Source: Parelaphostrongylus tenuis (Eukaryota > Nematoda > Chromadorea > Rhabditida > Metastrongylidae). Taken from it: a DNA stretch of 64,000 nucleotides. The stretch spans positions 1-64,000 of the forward strand of contig JAHQIW010004354.1 in assembly GCA_019055375.1 (NCBI GenBank), read 5' to 3'. Position 1 is the first letter of the stretch; each line of letters opens with the position of its first letter. Positions 35,991 through 50,500 of this stretch are shown here, piece after piece. The notes under the pieces are model-generated. The model ran no database searches. It was not told the DNA's origin and worked only from the letters and a program-made list of their open reading frames with translations. The translations under genes and the position numbers were made by a program.

Positions 35991-38727
35991 CCTTGGTTTC
36001 TTGACGTAATTTTACAAGGGCGTTTCCAGGTATTCAGATGATGTCGTTTTCAACGAATGGATTTCGGCTACGGATCCTTGGCTAGGCTTCCTATTACTTG
36101 ATTCGAAGGTGATAATGTTAGGCCGAAATCAAAAGCAGAAGTAGGAAAGAAAATTAACCGACCGCTCGCGGATGATGTTAAAGCCGAAATCCAAACTTTC
36201 TATGATCTTCCATCAATGGCAGAATGACCGAGAACAAGAGCCTCTAATAATCCAGGGTATTTTTTCCCTTTGAAAAAATTGATTGTGTTGGTTGCTAAAT
36301 GTAGTTTGTAGTCTGCGGTAATCGAGCTCGAAGGTCGACTGCAACATCATCTGATCATGGTGTTGTGTGTCTCTTTACTCTTCAAGTCTTCACACTCCAA
36401 TTCTCAGAACGAAATGAAAAATTGGGGCAAAAAATACCCATTATCATGTTTATATCCGTGTACTTGCACTTGAGCACTTGTATATGCGAACAGTTGGTCG
36501 TCAAGAGCAGTGCGATCTCCATTGCATTTTCTATTCGTATTTATGCCGCGCGGCCATCGTCTATTATGCATTCATCTTTATAAATGACAACGCGTGTAAG
36601 TATTCTTCCATAGTCAACAAAGAATTCGCACCTATGAATGTAATTGCGTGATATGAAAGACAAGTCTGCTGGTTTACGATGTAAGTACTCAAATTAAGTA
36701 TGAATTTATGGAACGTCCATTCTGTTGTCCTTCTATGTTTTTCATCTGTCTGCTGCTATCTTACTACCTTATAGATTGATGATTAGCAATTGACCATACG
36801 TGTTTAAATTTGACTCGAAGGTGTATAGCGGAGAGTGGCGAAACGAGAGGTTTCACTATAAGTCAACAAGGTGAGAAGCGGAAGAATGAAGAACACAGCT
36901 TTAGCACTAGATAATTCTCATCGTAACCTTTTCTCAATAAGTGACAATGCTTGTGTCGTCTAACTCTATCACTTTTTTGCTTTCTTTCTCCTTTAGAGAG
37001 AATATCGTTCAATATTGTACAAGCTCTAGCCTAAAATGAACATAAAAGACGGCTTTGTGAAAAGCAAGCAAAAATCTCTCTAATGCGTCAGGATTACTTT
37101 TTGATTCGATTCTAGTGCGATCCTGTTTCTGGACGTTTCCTTGCCCATAAGGGGTTTCCACCGATCTGCACCGTGGACGGAAAAGCAAAACACATGCTAA
37201 TATGCGAGTCACTTATAATAGTTAAACTATTTGATATTTTGTCAGCACTAGTACACTATCTAGTATGCACTCTGATCCTGCAGTCGTTGTGGATTGAACG
37301 GATAACCATTACTTTATGCGCAAGTTACTATCACAATGGCGACGCGATTCCCGTTCTACGTTTTGAATGAAATACCGCAATGATTTACATTTGGAGGACT
37401 CTTTTGAAGGACTACATCATATTGTGCACCACATCAAGAATCAAGATTGTCCTCCACTTACGAAGAGACTGTTAACCAGTTAGGGTGCTGAAATGTTTTG
37501 AGCTTGAGATTTCTGAAGACTGAGAACTAGAATATGTTGGATTATTTGAACAACTGCAATCCAGACAAATGAGCAGTTCCCAATTTCTCAAATAATTAAA
37601 TCTGTGGACTCCAACTATACTGAAATCTTTCCTTCTATACTTTTAAAAACTTTTGCTCAAGAATTTGATACTTTTTAGGTAACTGGAACACAATTACTCT
37701 CTGCTTTTGATTATTAAACAAAACTGATAGGTTCGAACCCAGTGCCATGTTGTTCTTGGAGCATCCGAAGTCGAAATGAAGCATGACCGTTTCGAAACCG
37801 ACTTTTCGGGCTTGATGAGCCTTGTGGAAGACTGGCCATCTCGTCATCTCCAACCAAAGCAGCAATCTGAGTCAATTAACGTTAGATGATGTTCGTCTGT
37901 ATAAAAGATGTTTAGCAGACAGCAGAGAATGGCCAATTGCCACCAGAGATCAAATTTTTGTTGCGTCGACGTCCCTTTCGTATTCAAATACTGGATTTCT
38001 ATCATACTGAACTCATAATGCAGTGTTTTTTACTAAACTCACTTTCTTTCCTGGTTTCCGAATAGGCGTTTGAGCATTTACACCTGCTTCATTTGTCGCC
38101 GAAAGCTTGCTAGCATGTAGGTTCACTGGTGATGTCGGAGGAGAAGTCATGACAATCCTATATCTGGAAATAACGGGAGTAAATTTTCATAAACTGCTCC
38201 ATTCTATTACGGTGAAATGACGTAAAATACAAAATGTAAGACGAGGTTTGGATTTTATACAGGAGAAAAATTTCGAAGAGGTCTTCAAAAATACTATAAA
38301 AAGAGAATTATTTGTTGCGTATAGGTGAAGGATCTCGAAGTATTTGAGAAAGTGTCAAGCTATTCTGCTGTCCTAGTGCTAACCTTCTACATTCTGACCA
38401 ATCTGCATACACCGAACCGCTGTTTCTATTACACTTTCAATTTTTTTTTTTGAAAACCGAGTGAAAGTAGTTATTTAGTAGAAGATGAATAGGGAAGACG
38501 ATGTTGCTTTTTAGTAAAACGCCGCTAATTTCTTGAAGTGGTTCCTGATTACTGTACTTACAAACAATTTTCACAGTTTTCTTTCTTAATGATCAAAGAG
38601 TGAAGCCTTTATCCGTAAACGTTTACTAATGAGAATGATTCGTTGTTAGGAAATTATTGACGGTACAGAGAATGCGGACGAAATTAAAATGCTTAGAGGC
38701 AATCGGATATTATACTATTACTGCAAG

Positions 38728-38822
38728 ACACATACACACACACCCACACATGCACACACACACACTCACACACACATACACACATACACACACACCCAGA
38801 CGCACACACATACGCTCACACT
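38728..38822 (+). repeat. (CA)n microsatellite, imperfect
   Basis: About 95 bp of alternating ac/ca with interruptions (ccc, tgc, ctc, ata, gac). It is the only long dinucleotide repeat seen in the window. Confidence 0.9.
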
Positions 38823-41800
38823 TGTGATAACGCATATATGGTTTTAATTAACACTATTGGACAAGAGCTAATTTTAATCCGATGTCAAGTGAAGCTTCGC
38901 CGAAGGGGGATTAGCGTTAGAGATAAGATTACGCATCCATTTCCTAGTATAAGTTTATATTTTATTTCTTCACATATGCGAATTAAGAAGTGCTGATACC
39001 TTTTGTACGTACGCGACATGTCGTTAGAAAAGCCGTTTCCACTTATGCAGTTCTTGCCCGAAAAAGTCAACAGTTTAGCAAAACTATGAGACCTCCACCG
39101 TGACTTACTGAGATATCCATTTCCTACCTAAATTTATCTTCTATCTACCTTTAGTCTACTAATCCCTATAGGCCAGACTAGCCGATGAATTTTATATTGT
39201 GTCTTCATAGAACATATAACCTTTATGAGTGTAGAGCAATAAAAAGGCTGTTTCAAATATATAAACGCCAAATTCCTTAGAGAGTAGTTGCTATAAGCAT
39301 ATCAAGGGCATCCATCGCATATCAAGATGTTGAAGTGTAACGATGTGTAGCTTGTCTTAAATCGCTAAAATTATCGATGTGTTTCAGAGAATTTCCTTAG
39401 ATTGATAGTAATAAAGATGGAATTTAAGTATAGGCTTTTTCTTGTATGTCTTACGAACACGTTTCCACAGATGACCTGGACTGATTTCTGTCTTCTGAAA
39501 AATCCAGCTTTAAAGAAAATGGTGCTTTTTTGTAAATCAAATGCAAATGAACCACAGAGTTTTTCCATATAACTAGAAAATAATATCGAGTAAAGCAATA
39601 CAAAAAAGCCTGACATACCACTGCTGGGCAATTGTGAGGTTTTACAACTTGCCTTCTAGCTCTTTGCGCATTGCTAGAAGGCACAAAACAATTTGCTGAT
39701 TAACAGAAAGAAGATTTTCACTTTAATGCCTTCTTAGAATAAAATACTGCTTTATATCTATATAAAAAACATGATGGATAATGTACATTTGAATTGAGCT
39801 TGTACTTGAAATGATTTAGGCATTAAGTAAAGTCTGCGTAATCTTATATCTTTTAGTACGACGTCGTATCCGCTGATGTATTTTCGGCATGTTCTTTTTC
39901 CAAAGTCTTCACTACTACAAAACATGTTTGTCAGGAAAAGAAAGCTTTTGTTAGCTACGTAAAGCTAGTCTAAAAATGAAACACAATCAAACAGAAATTT
40001 TCTCTAACCAAGGGCTGTAAATCAAGGTAGCTGTAAATCAAGGTAGGATTTGGATTGAATATTTCAGTGCTGCTCAGATTGTCGTAAATGATTAATGTGC
40101 TGACATTGGTAAATCATTTACAGGCGTTGGGCAAAACAAGATTCTTCAAAACGCTTTCAATATTCCTCCGTGTTACGGTAGTAGAATACATGAAATGAGG
40201 CTAAAAGTTCAGTTCAAATAAAGAACATGAAGATAAGCCGGATGTTGACATACACTTCACCAGAAAAAAAGGACGGAAACTCATAATATTACTTGGTTTC
40301 CTAAGTACGCAATAAAGCCAGTTCATCAAAGCCTACTAGAAGATAGAGAAGCCTATGTGTAATGTCGGCAGTGCCCATGTGCAGTTCACGATTAATTGTA
40401 TTATGACATTCCTTTGATTTCATCAAAGAAATCAGTGAAATCCAAAAATTCTTATAGTGCATATCCGGTGAGCTGTAAAAAGCGTTTGCAAGTCATCAAT
40501 AGAAAAGTAAATGAAAAACACTGAAAGGATAGGTTATATAAACGAATGGAAATTAAATCAGCAGGTGGAGTAAACACTATTATCGAAAGAATTCATTATG
40601 ACGCACAGAAATATGAATGATGTCTGGAAAAAAGTAAGTATGCTGTGTGATCTAGATGATTGCAAGTTGTCGCAGACATGTTGCAGAGATTCATTTATCT
40701 CGAAGTCAAAACACACTTCCTATTTGCAATCGTTAACGGAGGTGGTCGTTGAATCCAGTAAAATGTGTCAGATCGAGGCAGAACTGCAGCTGACTTAACA
40801 AACTTGAAGATTATACCACATTTCGCCATGATATCGCAAGAAAGGGAAAACTCATAGGTCAACTATTTGGTGCACTGATTTAACTCTGCCAATGGAAGGA
40901 ATTCTCTCATCATCTCATCAAAAGCTGTTCATCCGGTCAAATTCACTTCTCGAACATTGTTCATCGTTGCTGATATGTTCATGAGAGCATGTAGAATTTT
41001 CGTTCACCGTAAGCTTCTTCATAGCACGTCCCGCATCAGGCTAACCTTCATTCTACGTTTCCGTGAATCCTCGGGGTACTTTTCTGAGAATACGTGATAT
41101 TGCCATTATCGTGAAGGAATGGATGAAAAAAGATTTCGTTGGCTGCATGAAAGCTCTAATTTTCCCAGGTGCGCGAATGAGTATTCACTACGTTAGCACG
41201 TTTGATACATGGTTATGGTTGACGCTAGCTATTACTCTGCTGTCATCACACGCTACATACTGGTTGGAACCATAAGAGACTGATGAAATTTTGTCATTTT
41301 ATCACAGATGACAAACACCGCATGTTTATGGTTGTTAAACGTCCAATGAAAGGTGGAGAACAATCTTATTTTTATTCTGAATTTATCTTGCCAAGAAAAA
41401 TTGAGTCATAAATTCTACTAGAAGATTAGCAGTTATTATGCTGAAAATAATCATTCTGAAGACATCCACATTGCGACAAAAGAATAGTATCTAATTTATC
41501 GATAATATCTGTTCTTCAAGCAGACGTAGAACTTCGGCTTTCCGTACTTGTGTAGAGGTGGAGGGAAGGGTTGATTGAACTTTATTGGTACAAGTTTGAT
41601 GTCTTTTGTATTTATAGTATCATTAGTACCACATATGTGCTATTAGAAATAAGGTTTGAAATTATCGCTTACTCGAAAGTTTTCATCGCTAAGCATTTAC
41701 TATTCCACTGGAGACGATGGCCCCAGTAAGGATTCTTTCCCGTACTTCTGCTTGAAGTCGTCTGATATATTTGACTCATTCTTCTCCTGATGTATGTAAC

Positions 41801-42667
41801 AACCTGAACTTCAAAACTGTTGTTAAGAAGTAGACTTTAGATTTCACTAGTGCGAAAGACCTCTCCACATTTCCATATAAAAAAAGATTCTCAATAACTA
41901 TGACTTGCTCCCATCTAGAAGTGATTCCTCTAATCAAAATTCTCTTCACCACTAAAGTTTGAAATACTTGTTTTATTGAGCGCCTTTGAAAATGCTCGAA
42001 GTAGACGACATCAATTAAGGTCATTAAGGCGATGAAGCATCCATGAATGCAACGGATCAATAAGGTGCCGTAAACGATGTAAGCAACAAGTAATAGATGA
42101 TAGCAGTGGCCATTTGCCAGATTTATAAATTCTCTGTTCAATGACGAAAATTTGTAGTGTGTTATAATTCTAAGACCAATTGCAAATAAATGAATATGAT
42201 TGAGAGGAGAAACGCTCATGTATTGCGGGCCGGATTTTATAGATCCAGTTGGGAATGATTTAATGCTTTTGAAGGAATTGATGAGAGATTAGTGGAAGTT
42301 TTTAGCGTGGTTCTTGAGAGGGTCTAGAGGCCTAACTTATAGTCGAATAGCGCTTTGATAAGAGCATCATGTTAGCTTGGTAATCTTAAAAACTACCCAT
42401 TATTACTGATCAGGTTGAAGTGAATCGGTTTTTGAGATATCTGGAAACATCCGTACATTTCAAACTCTATCATTTGGCAGAGATAATTAATGTGGTCATC
42501 ATAGTGGCCGTCAATTTTTGTGACAGTCCTATGTAGGACGGAAATTTGGTGAACAGCTGTTGACATTAGCGTGGCACTTCCAAATTCTTCGCTGTCTACT
42601 TAGAAAAATCAGGAGCATCAATAAAAATCTGAGTTCTGCTCACATTACGAAGAAGACGAAATTCAAG

Positions 42668-42707
42668 TCGAATATCCGGTATACACCAGTGTATGCCGGA
42701 TATTCGA
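42668..42707. repeat. Near-perfect 40-bp palindrome
   Basis: Arms 42668-42686 and 42689-42707 are 19 bp with a single mismatch (t/c at the gg-atacac step) around a 2-bp centre. Core arm sequence: aatatccggtatacac. No second copy was noticed. Confidence 0.85.
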
Positions 42708-43075
42708 TTATCAATCAAGGATGGGGAAAAATCGCTGGAAGCCAATTATGCCACATTCTGAGGCGACTAAAAATGGTTGAGGGAAGTAAAAGCTTGAAAA
42801 CAACCGATAAGAAGCTCAGTGTCAAGCTTGTAGCAGCAAACAGTTATGTTTTCCCTGTACGGTTCTCCTGCTACCTCGAAATGCGCGTTCAGCTGGTGGA
42901 GTACGTCAACATGCATGAATGAAATGGGAGATGGATAAGTGAAAAATCTAATAAAACATAAATCTTTCGCTAACGAGAAGGATTCTGCATGTTTTACCCT
43001 ATTCATTCATCAACAGCTCCATGTCGCTATGCAGAAAATTTGTCCAGTGCATTCGTCTAGTCGCTTTAAGGAGTC

Positions 43076-43089
43076 GTTGCTATGACGAT
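43076..43089 (+). promoter_or_regulatory. Candidate X-box (RFX/DAF-19 site) of ifta-1
   Basis: GTTGCTATGACGAT matches the nematode X-box consensus RYYNYYATRRNRAC at 13 of 14 positions (the last base is T instead of C). It ends 87 bp before the proposed ATG at 43177, inside the usual range for ciliary genes. DAF-19 control of IFT genes is established in C. elegans; binding here is inferred. Confidence 0.5.
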
Positions 43090-43176
43090 ACATATCGGCT
43101 AACTGCTGAAATTTTCAACACAAATCTGCTAAACTTATTTGACGTCTATATATTTTGCTTGCTGATTCCTTGAGCG

Positions 43177-46100
43177 ATGCAGTTACTCAATTCAGCTGTA
43201 AATTACAACGAGAAATCGATCAATGGTTGTTCTCTACTGCTGACACGAAAGGTGAACTTTCACTGATCAATTTTCTTGTCTGATTTAGTTCCACTCTCAT
43301 ACATGATGGCTTGTAATCAATTTTCTATGGATAAAAACAAAGTTTGACTTTGTATCTCAAAGTTTATTTAGCCTCGCATCTCCCCGCGGTCGGCATAGTG
43401 GTACCATACTTGTCAGTATGAATAGCAGAACTAGCCTAAAACTTATTAGACCATCGCAAAGGTATTGCGTATGCCGGACATACAGTCTGTCACCTGTAGC
43501 GATCCTTAATGAAGTCAAGTCCACAATGGATTATCAACGCCAAGCGCTTTATCTTAATCATTAGCACATTATTCTTTGTGTCATGTAATGAATCTAGGAT
43601 AACTCGTAAGGTGGCTGTTAATGAGATGTAACACGCAACCAGTGGGGGTCATCTAGTCAGTGGTCATTAGCACCATTATCAATTCAGTGCCATCAAGCGT
43701 GCCATCAATATTAACACAGTGTCAACGAGGGATCAAGCGATTTGAACAGCCAGCAAATAAATCTCCAATTCAGTAAACACAAATTATTTCACATTTTCAG
43801 AAAAAGAACCATTATTTACAATTTCTGTAGCGATAAGATATGCACTGATACTTTCTAGACCTATCTGCGGTATCCCTTTACAGCTAGTAGACTTTCTGAC
43901 TGAAAATATGCAACTCCTCATCTACAACCACCTTATCTGATAGGTGAAAGCTTTTTGTAAATCGTATTTTGACATTCAGCAACATCCAGTGGATAAAATG
44001 GAGCGATGAACTATTGGAGATTATATACAATCATTAAAAAATTTCTGAAGACAGAATATCTATGCTTTTGAGAACATGGATTGGCATGCACAGATTCGGC
44101 CGTTTTCGTTCTATTTCATTGATGCTCTGAGGTTTTGCACTCAGAGTCTAGATTCGCAAATATTCTTGTGTTCGACCGTTTTCGACACTGATGGCTAAAT
44201 GAGGTTTTTGGAGGATTAGCAACCAAAATATCTTGTGAACAGCTTGTTCTTAAGAAGTAAAACAACTCGTTTTCCAGTGAAGAAAATGAAACGGAAATAA
44301 AAAGAACAAGATAAAGAGCTTTCATCAAGTGTTCTACTCAAAATGGTTTCTTCCGAAAATCAAAGAAACTATTCTGTTCTCCGTTCTTACTAAGTAATGC
44401 TCAAGCACAAGGCACCGAATTTAGGTCAAAGTTCCTGGCAACACAGTTCTTGCTTGTGTTGAATGGAACTTGAACACAAACTTCTTAGCAAGTGGTGGAA
44501 CAGGAGGACTTCTTAAAGTTATTAAACTAAAGCAAGGTAAGATTCTTAGCCGTTTCCACTATGCTACCTTGATGCCTAAGAATTTTGTTTGCATTTATAC
44601 TCGAAATTTTACTTGAGAGGATGCAAAAGGAGGATCGGTGATGAATATGCCCGTTAATCAAGCACTCGAAGGACACAGTGGTGAGGAATAAAAAACAGGC
44701 TTAAGAGAGATAAGCTGTTAGAAGCATCTAATGTCACAGATATTAGATAAACTACTTAACTCGCCGCGTTTTATATCTCGAAATGAGGTGTTTCGCGAAA
44801 GTGCATGAGCTTTTTTTCCTCTCAGGGACAGTTCTATGCGCAGCTTGGAATGAAGTACACCAAAAACTCACCACAAGTGACTCTAATGGCTTGATTATTG
44901 TGTGGAGTCTCCATAATGAAACGTGGTACGAGGAAATGATAAATAACAGGTACTGCTGTCATGTTCAACTGAACACATTGCCAGTAGGCTTTAATGAAAC
45001 AAGATGTTGTGAGCAAACTGTCTAGGCCCATTCCCACTCTCACGGATCCGGAAAGAAATTGTAAACATTATTATAAGTTGACACAGTATAGCCTGATAGG
45101 CTTTACTCCATGAAGAATGATCTGTAGCCGTATTTCAACAGTGGGATTATCTCGTAGATTCAATTTCATAAATTTTTTTATTATTTTTGAGATTTGATCA
45201 TCCATGATAGCAGTATATGTACGTTTCGATGATTTCGCCGTCTCATCATTAGCACACGGCCCATGCTATGAGTAGCAAAGGGAGAACATGCCACAAGGCT
45301 CGGCAATTGAAATATCGCGTGTTACGCCTTGTTTTCAGTCGTTTTATGGCTGTTATTATATTTGAGCATTGCCTTCATTCGACTAATTTTTGAAAGACTT
45401 GAAAAAGGTTTACTAGACTTCACGAGATTTTACAAAAATCAGTCTAATGATGACAGTTTTTAAATATAATAACAGCCGCAAAACATTGATTGCAAACAAG
45501 ACGGTGCAACACGCGATATTTCGCCTGACGAGCACTGTGGCATGTTCCCCTTTGCTATTCTTAGTATGGGGAGTGTGGTACCGATGAGACGAGCGAAACC
45601 GTCTAAACGTACGTATACTACAAACATACAATATCATACCGTACAAAAGATTTGATAAGAAGTCTATGAATGACGACATATTGATGTTTTCCAAAACACA
45701 ATTGAATGAAGGCAATTTCACAGATAGCTAGATAACTCCTAGATGACGTCTAAGCTCAATCCTACAAAAGCATCGTACGATATCCAGTGTTCCCTTGTAT
45801 AGTGGAGAAGCGTTTCAATAATGTTTCACTTAGACTTTACTCCGTCTCGAAACCTAATTACAAATCTTCCAGAAACTTTGCACGCTGTCAAGCAATTCCT
45901 TATGTTGGCTCAGATCGTCCAAACGTCAACATCACCTCACGTTTCTTATATTCCGGTGCTACAGATGATTAAATCAAATTAATAGATCCAAAGAAATTCC
46001 CGCTTTAGCACAAATCATCTGCCATAAATCTAAGTTTACCTGATAGTGCGAAAAACTTCCAAATGATTCTAGGCAGCTTCTTCATTTTGTGCTCACTCTA

Positions 46101-47506
46101 GCGGTGAAGAAAATCATCTACAACACTTCCATCAACATGCCTGATAATTATTGAGTCATGTATGTGGTCTGCTATGAGCACTTATACAGCGCAATACACG
46201 TGTTTCGACTTTGCAACCTCGTCACTTGCATGGCGCTTTTAACGCCATAAACCAATGGTATGATATTTTACGAGTGTCAGCCAGATGCAATCGAGTGTAC
46301 AACATTGCCCGCTTGGTGATTTTTATCACTTGTTGGCGCGTGTACATATTACGCCTGCGATTCCTCTATGTAAGGGGCTCTTCCCCGAGAATGATTGGCT
46401 CAAGACGAAAGGCACCGTACAACTGAGAAGGTTGCAACGCTGGAAGGTGTATTGCACTGTATAAGTACCCATAACAGAGCACATACATGGCTCAAAAATA
46501 TTTAAGAGCCATACTGAAATTTAAACATGGGTTAAGAAAACACTCGGAGTTTTTGAGTTAAATCAAGAATTTTTCTAATAAAATGATTATGATGGTCGTG
46601 TTTTTTTTTTTCGAATGCCTTGAAAAGCATTCAAAAATCGCCAGCTTAGGGTTATAACTGTTCAGAAACAAAAGCGTCGTTGTTGGTATGGCATGGAATT
46701 ACGATGGCAGCAAAATAGCAATCTCTTATCAAGATGGTACGTTTGCATACTTACAACAAAATCAAGTTATCATGATACACTTGTAATCAAATGATCACAT
46801 GTCTCTATATGTTTTCTAAGAACAGAATTTTTGTTACTACCCATATGAATATGGAGATGCCATAAAAGGGTATTATCTCGTAAAAGAATATATTGATGAT
46901 AACTCCCGGGTCGTCAGTGAATGAAGTATTAGCAAAACGGTCTTCTAATTGCTGACTACTGTCTAATTGTCAGGGCAAGTCATAGTTGGAACGATGGATG
47001 GGAATCGCATCTGGAATAAAGACCTTTCCGGAAACATCGCCACATGTGAGGTAAACGATTACCAAGCTCTTTTCAGCAAATAATTCGGCAATTACATCTC
47101 GATAAAATTAGTACTCACTGCCTACGTTGCAGTGGTCTCCCGACGGAAATTTGCTATTATTCGGCATGGGAGACGGAGAGGTGCATACATATGACTCCCA
47201 AGGAAATTTTTTGGTTGGTACTTTTGCCTTTTAGTATGAACAGCGCAAACTATAAAAATTTTCATTGTCTAAGAAAGTGATAATAATTTCAGCAAAATCT
47301 CCATATGGTAGCATTGGAGAGCGTCGAGCTGGAGACCGCTCTTGCCAGTTTGTTTGATGTTGCTTGTGATTTTCTTCATGTTCTAACTCACTAAAAACCG
47401 TCGTTTCGTATTAAGCATTAATTTCTTTTAGAAGATTTGCGAAAGGATAACATTATAGCTTTGAAGTGGTATGCACCCACCCCAAAATCTCGACTTTTTG
47501 AGGGCG
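43177..47506 (+). CDS. ifta-1: ifta-1 exons 1-9: first WD40 propeller
   Basis: Exon 1 (25 codons, donor gtgaac) ends SLLLTRK, which aligns without gaps to the YLSKK start of vertebrate WDR35 and joins exon 2 ([15 protein letters not shown]). Next come a GGTGGLLKV blade, NQALEGHSG, then [23 protein letters not shown], a [13 protein letters not shown] blade, [28 protein letters not shown] and VELETALA. Exon 9 has [16 protein letters not shown]. All joins are in phase with GT/AG. The exon 8 donor is gtttgt, common in nematodes. Introns hold two fold-back MITEs. Confidence 0.85.
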
Positions 47507-50500
47507 GTATGTGAAATGTGCCTTTCAATTCTTTACTTTTCCAGTTATAGAAAAAAGTCGAAAAATCAGTGAATATAGAGCAGCACTGACGTTCTACCAA
47601 ATCATGCATAGGGAGCTCTAGATATGTGTACACAGTAGAGCAGATTCCACTAAAAATTGGTTTTCGTCGCACACTATTTGATCAGTAAGAATCTCGCATA
47701 GCCACTTGACACTAATAGCTCAAATCCTGCGATACTATGGAATGTTTTATGCATTTACTGGCATAATTATGTGAGTTTAGTGGAAACCTTCAATGGTGTA
47801 TCAAGTAGCAATTACTTTTAGGTAGACAAGCTGAAGTTTGTTATAGTCTAAAGTTGTGAAAATGATCAGATTAGATTATTTTGCGATGATGAGGTTAAGA
47901 AACTACAAATGTACGAATGACCTAAAGATTTTACTAAAGAGTAGAGAAGTTTCAATTCTGCTTGTTTTTCAAATTTATTTGGAAGACCGGGGAAGGAGGG
48001 ACAGTGCAGTGGTCATGGTTCATTTCATCTACATGTTCAACTTATCTCTAGGGCTCAATAGACCTGACAAAATGATATCGCTTTTGTCTGTTCACAGTAA
48101 GTCTCTCTAATGCATTTGGAAAGGCCCTCGTAGAGCTATACTATCAACCAATAGCTAACAGTATCTATGGTAAGGACAAAAATTCTCTGGCAGCACTCGA
48201 ACCTTGAAGCCAAAGTTGAAAGGAGTTTGCAAATATGGTTGCGAGGAACTATACTGAATGCTCGAAGAGCTGGGACCTCACTGTGAAAGTGACGACGAGT
48301 GGTATTGAGTAAACAATAAAAATAATTGAATATAGAACACAACACTCGAATGGGCATAGAAATTCATTAACTTTAGCTAGAGATGAAAATGCAGCATATT
48401 TCGTCAAAGAAGCCCGACTTCATGCACCATTTTAGGAAGGACTTCTGTTTGGTTTTTTCCTCAGTGTATCATTCTGCATATTCATACTTTCTCAGCTTCA
48501 GAAAACCAAAGATAACATAGAACTGGCAAACTGGAATGATTTTTGCTAGCATTCAGTATTGGATGTGAGGTTGGGGAGACTGAGAGCAGCAACAGCGCAT
48601 TTTATATCTGGCCACATAACAGCGAACGAACCTAGTGAGAGTACGGTTTCATTTAAAAAAGTGAAAGTATGGTTTAATAAATCTCAGATTGGACAGAAGG
48701 ACGCTGAGTGTATAAAAGGATGGTGTGCACAAGTTGCCTCCAACGTTCTCCACTCGAGGCCGCCATAATGGTTTAGCGACATGTGGCTACCTACAAGTAG
48801 ATAGAACGGTAGTTTTTGCGCAATGGACATTACTAGGAAGTTGTGAGACTAGAAAAAAGAAATCCACTTCAAATAATAAAATCCAATATCAGCGTCATGG
48901 TTTATAATTTACACCTCTTCAGCCACTTAAGCCACTTAAAGCGAACGTCTTCTTTCTTTCATTATGAGATACGACGGAAGTTGAACTCAAAAGCATGAGA
49001 TGACGTCATCATGTACTTCTTTTGAACTGATAAGTGGTACACGCTTTCTAGCTCTTATGCCTCTAAGCTATTGCGGACCCTTTTAACCTAGTCATTTTTA
49101 CACCTTTGGTATACGAACGAAAGACTTAATGTGAGAGCGTGAAGAGAATATCGATGAATGAAATCAAAATTCGAGAGAACATGAGTTTCCTTCAAATGCT
49201 TAGCATGTCAAAGGGATCAAATCACCGATGCAAAATTGAGGAGGCGACAATTTCATGCTACTAATCAAGAGGAAATCTCAATGTGTTACGTCCAAAATTT
49301 GAAATGTTTTAACTGTCAAAATGAAAAGATCTGTAGTTGAAAATGAAAGGTATAAGCCAATAATGACAAACATTATAACCGAATATCTTAAAATTCAATT
49401 CACAACAAATTAGTGCTCTCCTTAAATCTAGAGTGTGGGGATACCGACTTCATAGTTGTCTACAGTGAACACTGAATTGAGCGGGTAGAAGATAAATGAG
49501 CTAAAAGTGTTCAGCATCGATCACTTCCCGAGTACATCGACGAACATCTGCAAAGAAAATGATCGAAGAACCAAATCGGTACTGAAAGTGCTTTCAGAGA
49601 TTTCGTTGCTCTTATGAATGGATAAAAAGCAAGAGTTTGGGTGGTAGATACACTTTCTGTAACAAAGGAAGTTCTCATAACCATTATTTGAGCCAACATG
49701 TCATGTGGCTTGCTAAATGGACTGACTTATAGAGCCCGATACACGTGTTTTGACCTTGACGGTCTCCTCACTCGGACAGTTGCCCTTCGTCTTCAGCCAA
49801 TCCTCTCGGGGCGCTCAATCCCCTATACCAAGAGTAGGCGACGACGAACGTTTTACACTGTATGTCCAGTGAGATTATCACCAAACACATAGTGTTTACA
49901 CTCGATTGCTCCTGGCTAATAATATTAGTATATCATACCTTTCTTTTCGAGTGTTTTCTTGAAACCACGCTCAGATTTCAACATATCCCGTGATTATATT
50001 ATAAGCCAACATGGATGTGGTCTGTCAAATGGGCTGACTTATAGAGCCCGATACACGTGTTTTGACCTTGACGGTCTCGTCAGCACCAGACGGCAGTTAT
50101 CCTTCGCCTTTAGCCAGTCCTCTCGGGGCACTCAAATAGTTATTAGAGACATGTTGGGATTTGAGCGTGGTCTTAAGGAAATCACTCGAAGAAAAAAGCT
50201 TTGATTTTTTCTTTCTTAACAGAAATGTTGAGCATAGGCGGGCATACGCGTTTTTGAGCCTAGTAGTTAGAATTTGGCATCACTTTAAAATTTTCGGTTA
50301 CACGGGCTCTTTCACAAGGTTCTACCTTCGACCTGTATCTTTTCTCCTTCTCTTCATAGGGTACAAGTACTTCGAAGCAAAAATTACTTTTATGAGCGGC
50401 AGCTAACCACGAATAGAATAAAAATTCTAGTCAGGGCCACTTTTTTTCTGAAGCTTTTAAAGTGCTATACTGGCTTTACATCTTTTTATCATCCTCAGCG

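Larger units (their letters stand above)
32974..43075. other. Intergenic, repeat-poor, no confident gene
   Basis: Many short frames exist but none has domains plus splice context. The minus frame 42219-41776 (147 codons) is hydrophobic but unrecognised. Known contents are a REP-3 repeat at 35880, a microsatellite at 38728 and a palindrome at 42668. Confidence 0.35.

Noticed and set aside
41776..42219. 147-codon minus-strand frame, hydrophobic
   Set aside because: No domain, splice context or homologue was recognised; such frames occur by chance in AT-rich DNA of this length.
47545..47640. Possible ifta-1 exon after ccag at 47544 (reads FYQIMHREL)
   Set aside because: There is weak similarity to CQIMRHEND, but the frame stops after 24 codons and no in-phase donor was found.
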